Shown piece after piece: positions 34,316 to 42,846 of a stretch of 64,000 nucleotides of DNA. The DNA comes from Cycloclasticus sp. symbiont of Poecilosclerida sp. N (GTDB taxonomy: Bacteria > Pseudomonadota > Gammaproteobacteria > Methylococcales > Cycloclasticaceae): the NCBI GenBank assembly GCA_002101205.1, contig LWTM01000073.1:35814-99813 (forward strand). Reading direction: 5' to 3'. The stretch's first letter is position 1. Each line of letters opens with the position of its first letter. Made by a program: the position numbers and the translations under genes. The notes beneath the pieces were generated by a model. That model was not told the DNA's origin, ran no database searches, and was given only the letters and a program-made list of their open reading frames with translations.

Positions 34316-34516
34316 AAGGGAAAGCTGACAACAGACCCAGGCAACCATACAGGTGAAGGTGCCTTTTTCACTTTAAGGGCATTTGCTGACGAAATATTCC
34401 GTGTCTATGCAAAAAGACACCCTGATATAGCTTTAGTTCCCGTAAAGATGGTAGAGAATGTAGAAAAGATGGTTAATAGAGCTATGCCATCAATGGGTGA
34501 AAAACAAATCACCTAA
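34316..34516 (+). pseudogene. Relic paralog of the winged-helix/GHKL/STAS-like protein
   Basis: Frame without start: KGKLTTDPGNHTGEGAFFTL, RAFADEIFRVYAKRHPDIAL, MVENVEKMVNRAMPSMGEKQ, stop at 34514. The first 20 residues match the G2 region of the protein at 14484 (SKGKLTSDPDNHSGEGIFFT) and the next part matches its C-terminus (AFADEIFRVYAKANPSVSL), so the intervening 130 residues are deleted. It preserves a C-terminal tail that the 14484 gene lost to an IS. Confidence 0.75.
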
Positions 34517-34582
34517 AAAATGACGGTGGTTAAAAGTCAATTTTTCAGGCTAGTTCTTATGAGGTCAAATTATGCAAAGGCC

Positions 34583-36481
34583 TCACCTAAAGAAAATAAT
34601 ATTTCGCGTTTGTCGCGCCATTTCTTTTAGCGGTGTCGTTTTAATGGTGTGGAATAGTTCGTCCCATCTGAAAGGGTGAGGCGCTTCGTGTTCTACGCCG
34701 ACTTGTTCCATTTCAGCCAGCCCCGTCTCTAAGGCGTGTTCGGAGAACTGTTTGTTTTTCCAAAAGAATGCGCCGGGCATTGTGGTTGGAATGACGGTAA
34801 CAAAGAATAACGAACGGCTAATGGCCGCTGCGCTGGCGGTCAGCAAGAAAAGGCATGGCCATAGGTAGCTCGCGATTAGGTGCTGAGGAGAGCTTAGGCT
34901 AAGACTAGCGATAGATATGAAAGCGGTCACAAGTAAAACATTTCTTGTTATCCACGATTTGCCAAATTGTGTCCTTTGAATGTACCACGAGGCAACGCCT
35001 TCACTGCTTGCTTTGCGCATATCTATGGTGTGAAAAACGTGTCCAATTATTTCTATACCAAGCCCGATGCAGGTAAGAGTCGCTAGTGTTACGAGTAGTT
35101 CACTTGATGCGCTAAAAGGTATGGTTAGCAAGCCTAATAAAGCACCGCCTAAGCTGAGTAAGCTACCGTAAAAAGAGGTCGCCGTTTGCCAATGGTTCCA
35201 AAAGGGGCGGGCTTTTATTTGGTATAGCTTAACCATGTAGTACAGGCCCAGTACGCCGCTGATACTGCCTAAAGTAGCGCACACTGCGGCGAGCATTTGT
35301 ATGGTGGGGTGGTTAAAAAATGACAAGGCAACATAACCCATAAAAAAGGTATAGAAGGCGCTAACACCTGCGATTTCGCGACTCAGTGGTGAATGCTTTA
35401 AGTTGTTAAAACCACGGTAGAAGCGGTGTGGTTTGCCAAGGTGCATATTGAGTTTAAATAATCCAAATGTAAGCAGCACGAACATAATGGATAGAGCAGG
35501 GTTAAATAATGCGCCTGCTTTTAGAGCCGATATAGATTCTAGTCCTGGGATAAAGCTGAGTACAAGTAGTAAAAAGGCGCCCAGCACGGCTTGTGTGCTG
35601 AGGGTAAAAATAACGTGCGCACTTTCGTGTGAGGTGAGTAGTTTTTTCCAGTTCCAATGGCTTGAATAGCCTTGCTTTGCGTCTAGTTCCGGTTTAAATT
35701 TGCCTTCCTCATCGTCACGGTGATACTTAAGGGGTACGCCGTCGGTACGGGTCATTTCGCGATGAGTCGGTACGCTTTGTTGGAAACGAATATTGGGCTG
35801 AGTAATGTCGGTTGTTGGGAAGCCGGGCATCTCGGTTTTAGCTTCAACGCGATTTTCGGGAATGTTTTCCACTACACCAAACTCTAGGGCGTTACCTAAA
35901 CACGCGCTTACGCACGATGGTTTTAAGCCAACTTCTAAGCGGTCAACGCACATATTACATTTACTGACCTCGCCTTTAATCGGGTCCAACTGCGGTGCAT
36001 TGTAAGGGCAAACCCATGTGCAGTAGCCGCAACCAAAGCAAATATCAGGGTCTTGAATAACTGCACCGTATTCAGCGTACTTAGTATAAGCGCGGGTAGG
36101 GCAGCCTTTTAAGCAAACGGGGTCGTCACAATGATTGCAAGCCATTGAGATGTTTAGGCGTTGATAATCAGGGTAGGTGCCGCCTTCAACATAACCGACA
36201 GAACGGAAGGAGATATGTGCGGGGTTGTCGTTTTTCTCGCTACAGGCAGCCTCGCATGCATGACAGCCGATGCAGTTGTCTGCGTTAAAGTAAAATCCGT
36301 GTTGCTTGTAACGATTTGGGTTTTCACCAATGTCGCTATTATCGTTAATATTTAAGCTAACATTTCTTAATATGTTGTCTTTTGTTGTTAATTCAATATC
36401 TTGACCGTATTGGTTCTTTTCACGGGTTTCCTTGTCCCATAAAAAAGCATACTTCGGTTCATCACTGCGTACTTCAAACAT
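34583..36481 (-). CDS. DmsB-DmsC-like fusion: four-cluster ferredoxin plus quinol-oxidising membrane anchor
   Basis: 632 residues. Residues about 60-215 hold four 4Fe-4S motifs (CIGCHACEAAC, CNHCDDPVCLKGCP, CFGCGYCTWVC, CNMCVDRL...CVSAC), the DmsB fold. From about 290 there are eight or so membrane segments like DmsC/YnfH (LNMHLGKPHRFYRGFNNLKH). In DMSO reductases these are separate proteins that pass electrons from menaquinol to the molybdoenzyme. Here one chain lies 22 bases after the nitrate reductase gene, so it probably feeds that enzyme from the quinone pool. The electron route is inference. Confidence 0.82.
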   Translation of the reverse strand: MFEVRSDEPKYAFLWDKETREKNQYGQDIELTTKDNILRNVSLNINDNSDIGENPNRYKQHGFYFNADNCIGCHACEAACSEKNDNPAHISFRSVGYVEGGTYPDYQRLNISMACNHCDDPVCLKGCPTRAYTKYAEYGAVIQDPDICFGCGYCTWVCPYNAPQLDPIKGEVSKCNMCVDRLEVGLKPSCVSACLGNALEFGVVENIPENRVEAKTEMPGFPTTDITQPNIRFQQSVPTHREMTRTDGVPLKYHRDDEEGKFKPELDAKQGYSSHWNWKKLLTSHESAHVIFTLSTQAVLGAFLLLVLSFIPGLESISALKAGALFNPALSIMFVLLTFGLFKLNMHLGKPHRFYRGFNNLKHSPLSREIAGVSAFYTFFMGYVALSFFNHPTIQMLAAVCATLGSISGVLGLYYMVKLYQIKARPFWNHWQTATSFYGSLLSLGGALLGLLTIPFSASSELLVTLATLTCIGLGIEIIGHVFHTIDMRKASSEGVASWYIQRTQFGKSWITRNVLLVTAFISIASLSLSSPQHLIASYLWPCLFLLTASAAAISRSLFFVTVIPTTMPGAFFWKNKQFSEHALETGLAEMEQVGVEHEAPHPFRWDELFHTIKTTPLKEMARQTRNIIFFR

Positions 36482-36503
36482 GTTGTCAGATCCTTAATAT
36501 TAA

Positions 36504-38708
36504 CTAATATGTTCTCATTTCTTTGTTCATTTGGGCGGCGGCCTCTTGGTCTTCGAGCTTTTCGATACGAACCGCAGCTTGCTTAAAAGCAGGCTGTCTT
36601 GAATGAGGGTCGAGTAAACCGAGGGTTAAACGGTTAACACAATCATAAAAATGGAAGGGAATAAAAATGGCATCTTTTGCGATACGCTGAGTCAGCATGG
36701 CCATCACAATGGCATCACCTCGGCGTGAAACACAACGAACATAAGATTGGTGTTCAATCCCCAGTTGTCGTGCCGCATCTGGGTTTATTTCCATAAAAGG
36801 AATCGGGCTGTATTTATTGTTATTACCCACTTTCCCCGTTCTTGTTCTAGTATGGAAATGTTCCACCAAGCGGCCTGAATTTAACCAAAAAGGGAAAGCG
36901 TTATCCGGACGTTCATTGTTGTCTATAAAAGGTAGCGCAATAAGTCTGGCTTTGCCATCAGGAAAGGAGAATGTCGCATTCTTGGTATATAAACGCTTGC
37001 CGCCTGTAGGCGGTGCCTCGTCTTTAGATGCTTGCTCTTCTGTATAAGGCCACTGAATGCCGCGTTTTTCTTCGATGAGTTCGTGGGTCATGCCTGACAT
37101 ATCCAATAAACGGCCTTTAGAGAGCTCCCGCATTTCATCAAATGTCTCAGCAACCGTGTCGCTAAATTTCACTTTATTGTCAGCGTTGAAGCGTTTGCCT
37201 AATTCTTTGAAAATATCAAAATCTGACTTGCTTTGTTTGTAAGGTGGCACCACTTGACGAACCATATTAACGCGGCGCTCGGTATTGGTCATCACGCCTT
37301 CTTTTTCAGCCCAAACGGCAGCAGGTAAAAATGCATGAGCGTATTCGACGCACTCCATGTCTTCGTAGGCGTCTTGAACGACTAGAAATTCAAGTTTATC
37401 CAGCATTTTGCGAATGCGCGGGGTGTTAGCCATGGATGTCATGGGATTGGTTGCAATTAACCATAAGCCTTTTACTTGACCCGTTTCAATGGCAGGGAAT
37501 ATATCTGTTTGTGCTAGCCCGCGCTTTTTGGGAAAAAATTCAGGATCTACATTCCAAAACTTTCCAATTTCTTCTCTGTGTTCTGGGTTTTCAAGTGTGC
37601 GATAACCTGGCAGACCTGAACATGATGACCATTCGCGTGTGCCCATAGCGTTACATTGACCTGTAATAGAAAGGCTTGTTCCACCCGGTTTACCCACATT
37701 GCCGCTGACGAGGCTCAGATTATTTAAGCCCACTACACCATCTGAACCGTGGGTGCTTTGATTAATACCCATGGTCCAAATGTTCATCGCAACGCCTGCT
37801 TTAGCGTATAAACGGGCAACATTTCTAATGGTGTCTTCGTCAATGCCGCAAATCTTGTAAGCCGTTGCGGGGTCGCAATTGGCGACTTCTTCTTTCAGCG
37901 CTTTTATGCCAACGGTGTTGGCTTTTATATAGGCTTTGTCTTCTAAGCCCTCAGCAAAAATAACGTGTAATAACGAGTTCATCAACACAACGTCGGTGCC
38001 AGGGACAATGGCTAAATGAATGTCGGCAAACTGTGCCAACATGGTAACGCGAGGATCGATAACAATGAGTGGGAAGTCACGCTTTTCTTTGGCCTCTTTC
38101 ATGCGCCAATAGATAATAGGGTGTTGCTCTGGTAGATTTGAACCCCATGCCATAAGACAATCGGTATGCTCAAAGTCTTCGTAGCAACCCGGCGGGCCAT
38201 CGGAACCAAATGAGCGTTTGTAGCCCGATACGGCAGAGGCCATGCAAAGCGTGGTGTTACCATCGTAGTTGTTAGTACCCAATAAGCCGCGGACGACTTT
38301 GCCTAAGGTGTAAAATTCTTCGGTAAATATTTGTCCCGTTGATACAACCGCAAAGGCATCGCGGCCGTATTTTTTTTGAATGCGTTTTATTTCATCGGCC
38401 GTGTGGTCGAGCGTTTCATCCCAGTTAGCTTCGCGGAAGTTTTCGCTTGTTTGTTTTCTTAAAAGTGGCGTTTTCCCACGTCCAGGAGAGTCAAATAATT
38501 CATGCTCAAAAATACCTTTAACACACAGCTTGCCGCGGTTTACGTCAGCGTTGCCCACACCTTGCGTACCAACAACGTCGCCCTGTTCATTTTTGCCCAC
38601 TTCAATAGCGCAGCCTGTAGAACAATAGCCACAGGTTGTGTATGTCCAATCGACAATTTTCTTGTCGGCAATTTTAATGGGGTTCTTTTGTTTACGACCA
38701 AATAGCAT
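36504..38708 (-). CDS. nasA: Assimilatory-type nitrate reductase catalytic subunit (molybdopterin oxidoreductase)
   Basis: 734-residue bis-MGD molybdoenzyme. N-terminal 4Fe-4S motif CGYCSTGCAIEVGKNEQG with the fourth cysteine in RGKLCVKG, then GNTTLCMASAV with the molybdenum-ligand cysteine, AWGSNLPEQHP and the C-terminal molydopterin-dinucleotide domain. No twin-arginine signal, hence cytoplasmic, as for NasA/NarB/NasC. It lacks the C-terminal BFD-type 2Fe-2S domain of longer forms. It makes nitrite for NirBD encoded upstream in the same operon, and needs the cofactor machinery represented by moeA/tup. Confidence 0.85.
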   Translation of the reverse strand: MLFGRKQKNPIKIADKKIVDWTYTTCGYCSTGCAIEVGKNEQGDVVGTQGVGNADVNRGKLCVKGIFEHELFDSPGRGKTPLLRKQTSENFREANWDETLDHTADEIKRIQKKYGRDAFAVVSTGQIFTEEFYTLGKVVRGLLGTNNYDGNTTLCMASAVSGYKRSFGSDGPPGCYEDFEHTDCLMAWGSNLPEQHPIIYWRMKEAKEKRDFPLIVIDPRVTMLAQFADIHLAIVPGTDVVLMNSLLHVIFAEGLEDKAYIKANTVGIKALKEEVANCDPATAYKICGIDEDTIRNVARLYAKAGVAMNIWTMGINQSTHGSDGVVGLNNLSLVSGNVGKPGGTSLSITGQCNAMGTREWSSCSGLPGYRTLENPEHREEIGKFWNVDPEFFPKKRGLAQTDIFPAIETGQVKGLWLIATNPMTSMANTPRIRKMLDKLEFLVVQDAYEDMECVEYAHAFLPAAVWAEKEGVMTNTERRVNMVRQVVPPYKQSKSDFDIFKELGKRFNADNKVKFSDTVAETFDEMRELSKGRLLDMSGMTHELIEEKRGIQWPYTEEQASKDEAPPTGGKRLYTKNATFSFPDGKARLIALPFIDNNERPDNAFPFWLNSGRLVEHFHTRTRTGKVGNNNKYSPIPFMEINPDAARQLGIEHQSYVRCVSRRGDAIVMAMLTQRIAKDAIFIPFHFYDCVNRLTLGLLDPHSRQPAFKQAAVRIEKLEDQEAAAQMNKEMRTY

Positions 38709-38719
38709 GCGATAGTCCT

Positions 38720-39631
38720 CTATTTTTTAGGCAACAAGGTGTTTTTGCTGATAAGAACGGACTGGCCCTCAACACGCAAAGTCAACGAGCGACCCGTACG
38801 TTTATCCATTTCAACGTATAACAGACTGCGACGTGTTTCTTTGCTTCCGCGGTCAATAGTGAACGTGTAAGTTCCGTCGCGTAAATGTTCATGCCAAGCT
38901 AAGTAACCCGTTAATGAAGGCATACTTGAGCCAATGGGCGGGTCTTCATTTTGACCTATTTTTGGCCCCAGTAAACGTGCATGGAAATTGGTTTCAGCGG
39001 AGGCTGTTTTAGTTGTTAAGAGAATAATTTCTTGTGCTGCCATCGCCGGTGCGCTCGATCGGCTCCATGCGTCGACATTAAAGCGTGCTTTACGCACAAC
39101 CTCTTGTGAGGTAACAGGTACAACAAGATAGGGCAAACCGCAAGAAACGAGCAGAGTTTGGAAGTCACTGTGGTCTATATCTGATTCTTCTAATGAAAGA
39201 ATGGCGGCTAACTCTTGTTTAGACGGTGTATATCGGTCTATAACGGGGTTGCTTTCAAGCGTGAACTGAACGGGGCAGGTGCCGTCGTCAGTTTTTGTAA
39301 TGTTAACGGTTAAGTCCTGAGTATTTTGCTTAAAGGTAACCGTCGTGTTTCTGTCATTTAATATGACTTGCCCTGTTTCAGTTAACACATGGGCAGCAGC
39401 TAAAACGGGGTGCCCAGCAAAATCAATTTCGCCGTGTACAGAGAAGGTTCTTAATTGAAAGGCGCCTGATTTAGCGGGGTAAATAAACACCGTTTCTGAT
39501 AAATTTATTTCTGTTGCAATGGCTTGTAATAAGTTCTCATCTATAGTCTGTGCATTTGGAAACACAGCTATTTGTACGCCTTGAAAAGGAGTATCGGTAA
39601 AAACGTCTAATGTGTAATACGCATGGCTCAT
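38720..39631 (-). CDS. PhzF-family isomerase-like protein within the nitrate operon
   Basis: 303-residue member of the PhzF/DapF-like fold. N-terminal DVFTDTPFQGVQIAVFPNAQ, the catalytic Glu in INLSETVFIYP (about residue 45) and FSVHGEIDFAGHPVLAAAHV are family signatures. PhzF isomerises a dihydro-anthranilate in phenazine synthesis, but most homologues have unknown substrates and no other phenazine gene is here. It sits 11 bases upstream of the nitrate reductase start and 15 after nirD, so it is co-transcribed with nitrogen assimilation. Confidence 0.82.
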   Translation of the reverse strand: MSHAYYTLDVFTDTPFQGVQIAVFPNAQTIDENLLQAIATEINLSETVFIYPAKSGAFQLRTFSVHGEIDFAGHPVLAAAHVLTETGQVILNDRNTTVTFKQNTQDLTVNITKTDDGTCPVQFTLESNPVIDRYTPSKQELAAILSLEESDIDHSDFQTLLVSCGLPYLVVPVTSQEVVRKARFNVDAWSRSSAPAMAAQEIILLTTKTASAETNFHARLLGPKIGQNEDPPIGSSMPSLTGYLAWHEHLRDGTYTFTIDRGSKETRRSLLYVEMDKRTGRSLTLRVEGQSVLISKNTLLPKK

Positions 39632-39646
39632 AAGGTTCCTTGTTAT

Positions 39647-40000
39647 TTAAGCTGTTAAACCAATAAAGACACGATTATTGTCGATACGTACGGCGTAGGA
39701 ATCGACGCAGACGCTTTCATCTTCAATACATTGCCCCGTTGCTAGATTGAAGTGTTGTTTGTAAATAGGAGAAGCGACAACTAGTGCGTCATTGATGTTA
39801 CCAGTAATGCCGCGCGCTAAAACATTCGCTTTGCTAAAAGGGTCGTGGTTGTCGATGGCGAAAACCTGCGGCTGTTTGCCGATGGAAAAAATGGCGATTT
39901 GTTGTCCATTCACTAAGGCGGCTATGCCAGCATTTTTAGGGATGTCGCTAATGGCGCAGATATCGTGCCAGACGGTGTTTTCTTGTTGTGCTGTTTGCAT
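39647..40000 (-). CDS. nirD: Nitrite reductase (NADH) small subunit NirD
   Basis: 117-residue Rieske-fold subunit of the cytoplasmic NADH-nitrite reductase. WHDICAISDIPKNAGIAALV and FAIDNHDPFSKANVLARGIT match NirD. As is normal for NirD, the cysteine-histidine ligands of true Rieske proteins are absent, so no 2Fe-2S cluster is expected. Nine bases after nirB. Confidence 0.9.
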   Translation of the reverse strand: MQTAQQENTVWHDICAISDIPKNAGIAALVNGQQIAIFSIGKQPQVFAIDNHDPFSKANVLARGITGNINDALVVASPIYKQHFNLATGQCIEDESVCVDSYAVRIDNNRVFIGLTA

Positions 40001-40009
40001 GATAATTCT

Positions 40010-42547
40010 CTAAGCGTTAGCGAGCTGTTTACGTTCTTCTTCATTCGCGGGACGAATTTGTTCGCGCTCTTCAACGAAAACGACATTGCTGTCGCCAGTA
40101 TTTGCATTGATGAATGGTTTGAATGCTTTGACTTTTTCAGGGTCTTCGATGGTTGTTTTCCATTCACATTGATAGGTGCCGATAACCGATGCCATTTCCT
40201 TTTCAAGCTGCGCTGCTAAACCTAAAGAGTCATCAATAACCACTTCACGTAGATAGTCTAAACCACCTTCAAGATTATTCATCCAAGTTGCGGTACGCTC
40301 TAAACGGTTGGCTGTTTTAATGTAAAACATTAAGAAACGGTCGATGTACTTAATCATGGTTTCTCGGTCCAAGTCAGTGGCGAGTAAATCTCCATGGCGA
40401 GGCTTCATACCGCCGTTGCCGCAAACATATAAGTTCCAGCCGTTTTCGGTAGCGATAACGCCGACATCCTTACTTTGTGCTTCGGCGCATTCACGCGTAC
40501 AGCCAGATACAGCAAACTTAATTTTGTGTGGTGAGCGTAAGCCTTTGTAACGGTTTTCAAGATCAATCGCGGTGCCCACACTGTCATCTACCCCGTAACG
40601 GCACCATGTGCTGCCGACGCAAGACTTAACCGTACGTAGCGATTTACCGTAGGCGTGGCCTGTTTCAAAGCCAGCATCCACTAATTCTTTCCAAATAACA
40701 GGCAGTTCTTCTAAACGTGCGCCGAATAAATCAACGCGCTGCCCGCCAGTAATTTTTGTATAGAGATTATATTTCTTAGCCACTTGGCCTAATACGATAA
40801 GTTTGTCTGGCGTGATTTCACCGCCTGCAATTCTCGGCACGATGGAGTAGGTGCCATTGTTTTGAATATTACCCAAGTAGCGATCGTTGGTGTCTTGAAG
40901 ACCAGCGTGCTCTTCTTCAAGAATGTAATCATTCCAACACGTTGCAAAGATAGACGCCGCCGTTGGTTTACAAATATCACAGCCGTGACCTTTACCGTGC
41001 TGTTCGATTAAGTCGTCAAATGCTTTAATTTCGTTAACGCGAATAAGGCTGTATAAATCTTGGCGAGTGTACGGGAAATGCTCACACAAGTCGGTGTTCA
41101 CCTCAACGCCCATTTTTTCAAGTTCTTTGTTAAGCACTTGACCCACCAGCGCCGTACAGCCACCGCAGCCTGTGCTGGCTTTGGTGCACTCTTTAATCGC
41201 GCTCATGGTTGTATTGCCATCAGCAACGGCGGTACATATATCACCTTTTGTGACGTCGAAACAAGAACAGATTTGTGCTGTATTAGGCAGTGCTTCAACA
41301 CCCATGCCGGTCACTTCGCCATCGCGTTGTGGCAGGATAAGTGAATCAGGTGTTGCTGGCAGAGGAATATCGTTTAATTTAAGTTGTAACAGGTTGCCGT
41401 AGTTATTCGCATCACCAATTAATACCGCACCTAATAGGCGCGTTGAATCTTCATTAACGATGATTTTTTTATAAACTTGATCGGGACCGTTTACATAAGT
41501 AAACACTTTGCAACCTTTCGTTTTTGCGTGCGCATCGCCAATACTGGCAACATCGACACCCATTAGTTTTAATTTCGTGCTCATGTCCGCGCCTTTAAAG
41601 GCGTTGTTTTTGCCGATAAGTTGATCAGCCGCGACCTGCGCCATTTTATATCCTGGTGCAACAAGGCCGTAGATCATGCCGCCCCAAAGTGCACACTCGC
41701 CGATAGCGTAAATATCCTCATCCGATGTCTGGCATTGATCGTTAATAACAATACCACCGCGTTCGCCCATCTCGATGCCGCATTCGCGAGCCAGTTCATC
41801 GCGTGGACGGATACCTGGAGAAAATAAAATAATGTCAGCTTCAATCGATTCGCCGTCTGTAAAATTAAGCTTATGCACGGCGTTGTCGCCTTTTTCAATC
41901 AGCGAGGTGTTTTTGCCTGTATGGACACCTACACCCATTTCTTCCATTTTTTCTCTTAGCATGGCACCGCCGCCGTCATCAATTTGCACGCTCATTAAAC
42001 GCGAGCTAAATTCAATCACATGGGTTTCAAGATTCATGTCTTTAAGTGCTTTGGCGGCTTCAAGGCCTAATAAACCACCACCGATAACGACACCGGATTT
42101 CGCTGTTTTACCCGCAGCGCTAATTTTTTCAAGGTCGTCGATGGTTCTGTAAACGAAACAATTTTCACGCTCATGCCCTGGAATAGGAGGAACGAAAGGG
42201 TAGGAACCGGTTGCTAGAACAAGCTTGTCGTACTCAACCGATACGCCGTTCTTTGAGGTAACGATTTGTTTCTCACGGTCAATATGACAGGCGCGGTCAC
42301 CAATATAAACGGTGATGTTATTGTCTTCATAAAAACCAGCCTCAACGAGTGATAAATCATCCGCTGTTTTACCGCTGAAGTAAGATGACAGTTGGACACG
42401 GTCGTAAGCAAGGCGGCTTTCTTCGCAAAAAGTGATCAGTTCGTACTTCTCACAGCCGTCTTGTGCGTTGGACGCTGCAATGGCTTGCATGAATTTATGG
42501 CCAACCATGCCATTGCCAATAACTACTAATTTCTTTTTTTGCGCCAT
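40010..42547 (-). CDS. nirB: Nitrite reductase (NADH) large subunit NirB
   Basis: 845-residue siroheme nitrite reductase that reduces nitrite to ammonium with NADH. Order of domains: FAD/NAD(P) oxidoreductase (VVIGNGMVGHKFMQAI at the N-terminus, VVIGGGLLGLEAAKAL near 150), BFD-like 2Fe-2S domain (CSCFDVTKGDICTAV...STGCGGC near 425-465), then the siroheme/4Fe-4S domain with CVGSTWCRYG and SGCTRECAEAQ. First gene of the minus-strand operon nirB-nirD-phzF-like-nasA-dmsBC-like, downstream of a sigma-54-type promoter. Confidence 0.95.
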   Translation of the reverse strand: MAQKKKLVVIGNGMVGHKFMQAIAASNAQDGCEKYELITFCEESRLAYDRVQLSSYFSGKTADDLSLVEAGFYEDNNITVYIGDRACHIDREKQIVTSKNGVSVEYDKLVLATGSYPFVPPIPGHERENCFVYRTIDDLEKISAAGKTAKSGVVIGGGLLGLEAAKALKDMNLETHVIEFSSRLMSVQIDDGGGAMLREKMEEMGVGVHTGKNTSLIEKGDNAVHKLNFTDGESIEADIILFSPGIRPRDELARECGIEMGERGGIVINDQCQTSDEDIYAIGECALWGGMIYGLVAPGYKMAQVAADQLIGKNNAFKGADMSTKLKLMGVDVASIGDAHAKTKGCKVFTYVNGPDQVYKKIIVNEDSTRLLGAVLIGDANNYGNLLQLKLNDIPLPATPDSLILPQRDGEVTGMGVEALPNTAQICSCFDVTKGDICTAVADGNTTMSAIKECTKASTGCGGCTALVGQVLNKELEKMGVEVNTDLCEHFPYTRQDLYSLIRVNEIKAFDDLIEQHGKGHGCDICKPTAASIFATCWNDYILEEEHAGLQDTNDRYLGNIQNNGTYSIVPRIAGGEITPDKLIVLGQVAKKYNLYTKITGGQRVDLFGARLEELPVIWKELVDAGFETGHAYGKSLRTVKSCVGSTWCRYGVDDSVGTAIDLENRYKGLRSPHKIKFAVSGCTRECAEAQSKDVGVIATENGWNLYVCGNGGMKPRHGDLLATDLDRETMIKYIDRFLMFYIKTANRLERTATWMNNLEGGLDYLREVVIDDSLGLAAQLEKEMASVIGTYQCEWKTTIEDPEKVKAFKPFINANTGDSNVVFVEEREQIRPANEEERKQLANA

Positions 42548-42584
42548 TATTTACTACTCTAAGTTTGATTACGTTGTAACGATA

Positions 42585-42601
42585 AAGCAGTAACCATGCC
42601 A
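42585..42601 (-). promoter_or_regulatory. Sigma-54-type promoter for nirB operon
   Basis: Reverse strand TGGCATGGTTACTGC: GG and GC separated by ten bases as required for -24/-12, compared with TGGCACN5TTGC. The predicted start is about 30 bases before nirB. Confidence 0.6.
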
Positions 42602-42683
42602 GCTTTACCCTCAGCCTCACTAAGCTATTGATTGTAGTGAGATTGTAAGCACTGAAACACAAGGAATGAACTCCTGTGCTCCC

Positions 42684-42726
42684 TGCGGCGCACCATTATA
42701 ATGCACCACGGTGATGCGGCGCACCA
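42684..42726. promoter_or_regulatory. Repeated operator-like sites between the nirB and narK promoters
   Basis: A 12-bp direct repeat TGCGGCGCACCA occurs at 42684-42695 and 42715-42726, 31 bp apart (about three DNA turns). Between them is a 15-bp dyad GCACCACGGTGATGC (42703-42717). Half sites GCACC/GGTGC recall NtrC targets (TGCACY-N5-GGTGCA). Placed upstream of both sigma-54-type promoters, where an enhancer-binding protein should act. Confidence 0.5.
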
Positions 42727-42800
42727 AATAATATCTAAGAAGCTCATATTTTCGTATTTATTGTGCATCTGCAATATAAAAATCAATGACTTATATTCAT

Positions 42801-42816
42801 TGGCATAAGTGTTGCA
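42801..42816 (+). promoter_or_regulatory. Sigma-54-type promoter for narK
   Basis: TGGCATAAGTGTTGCA matches TGGCACN5TTGCA with one change and correct GG-N10-GC spacing. It lies 30 bases before the narK start, so the leader is short. Confidence 0.7.
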
Positions 42817-42846
42817 GATGCAGTACCTAAAGTAATTTATTAAATA

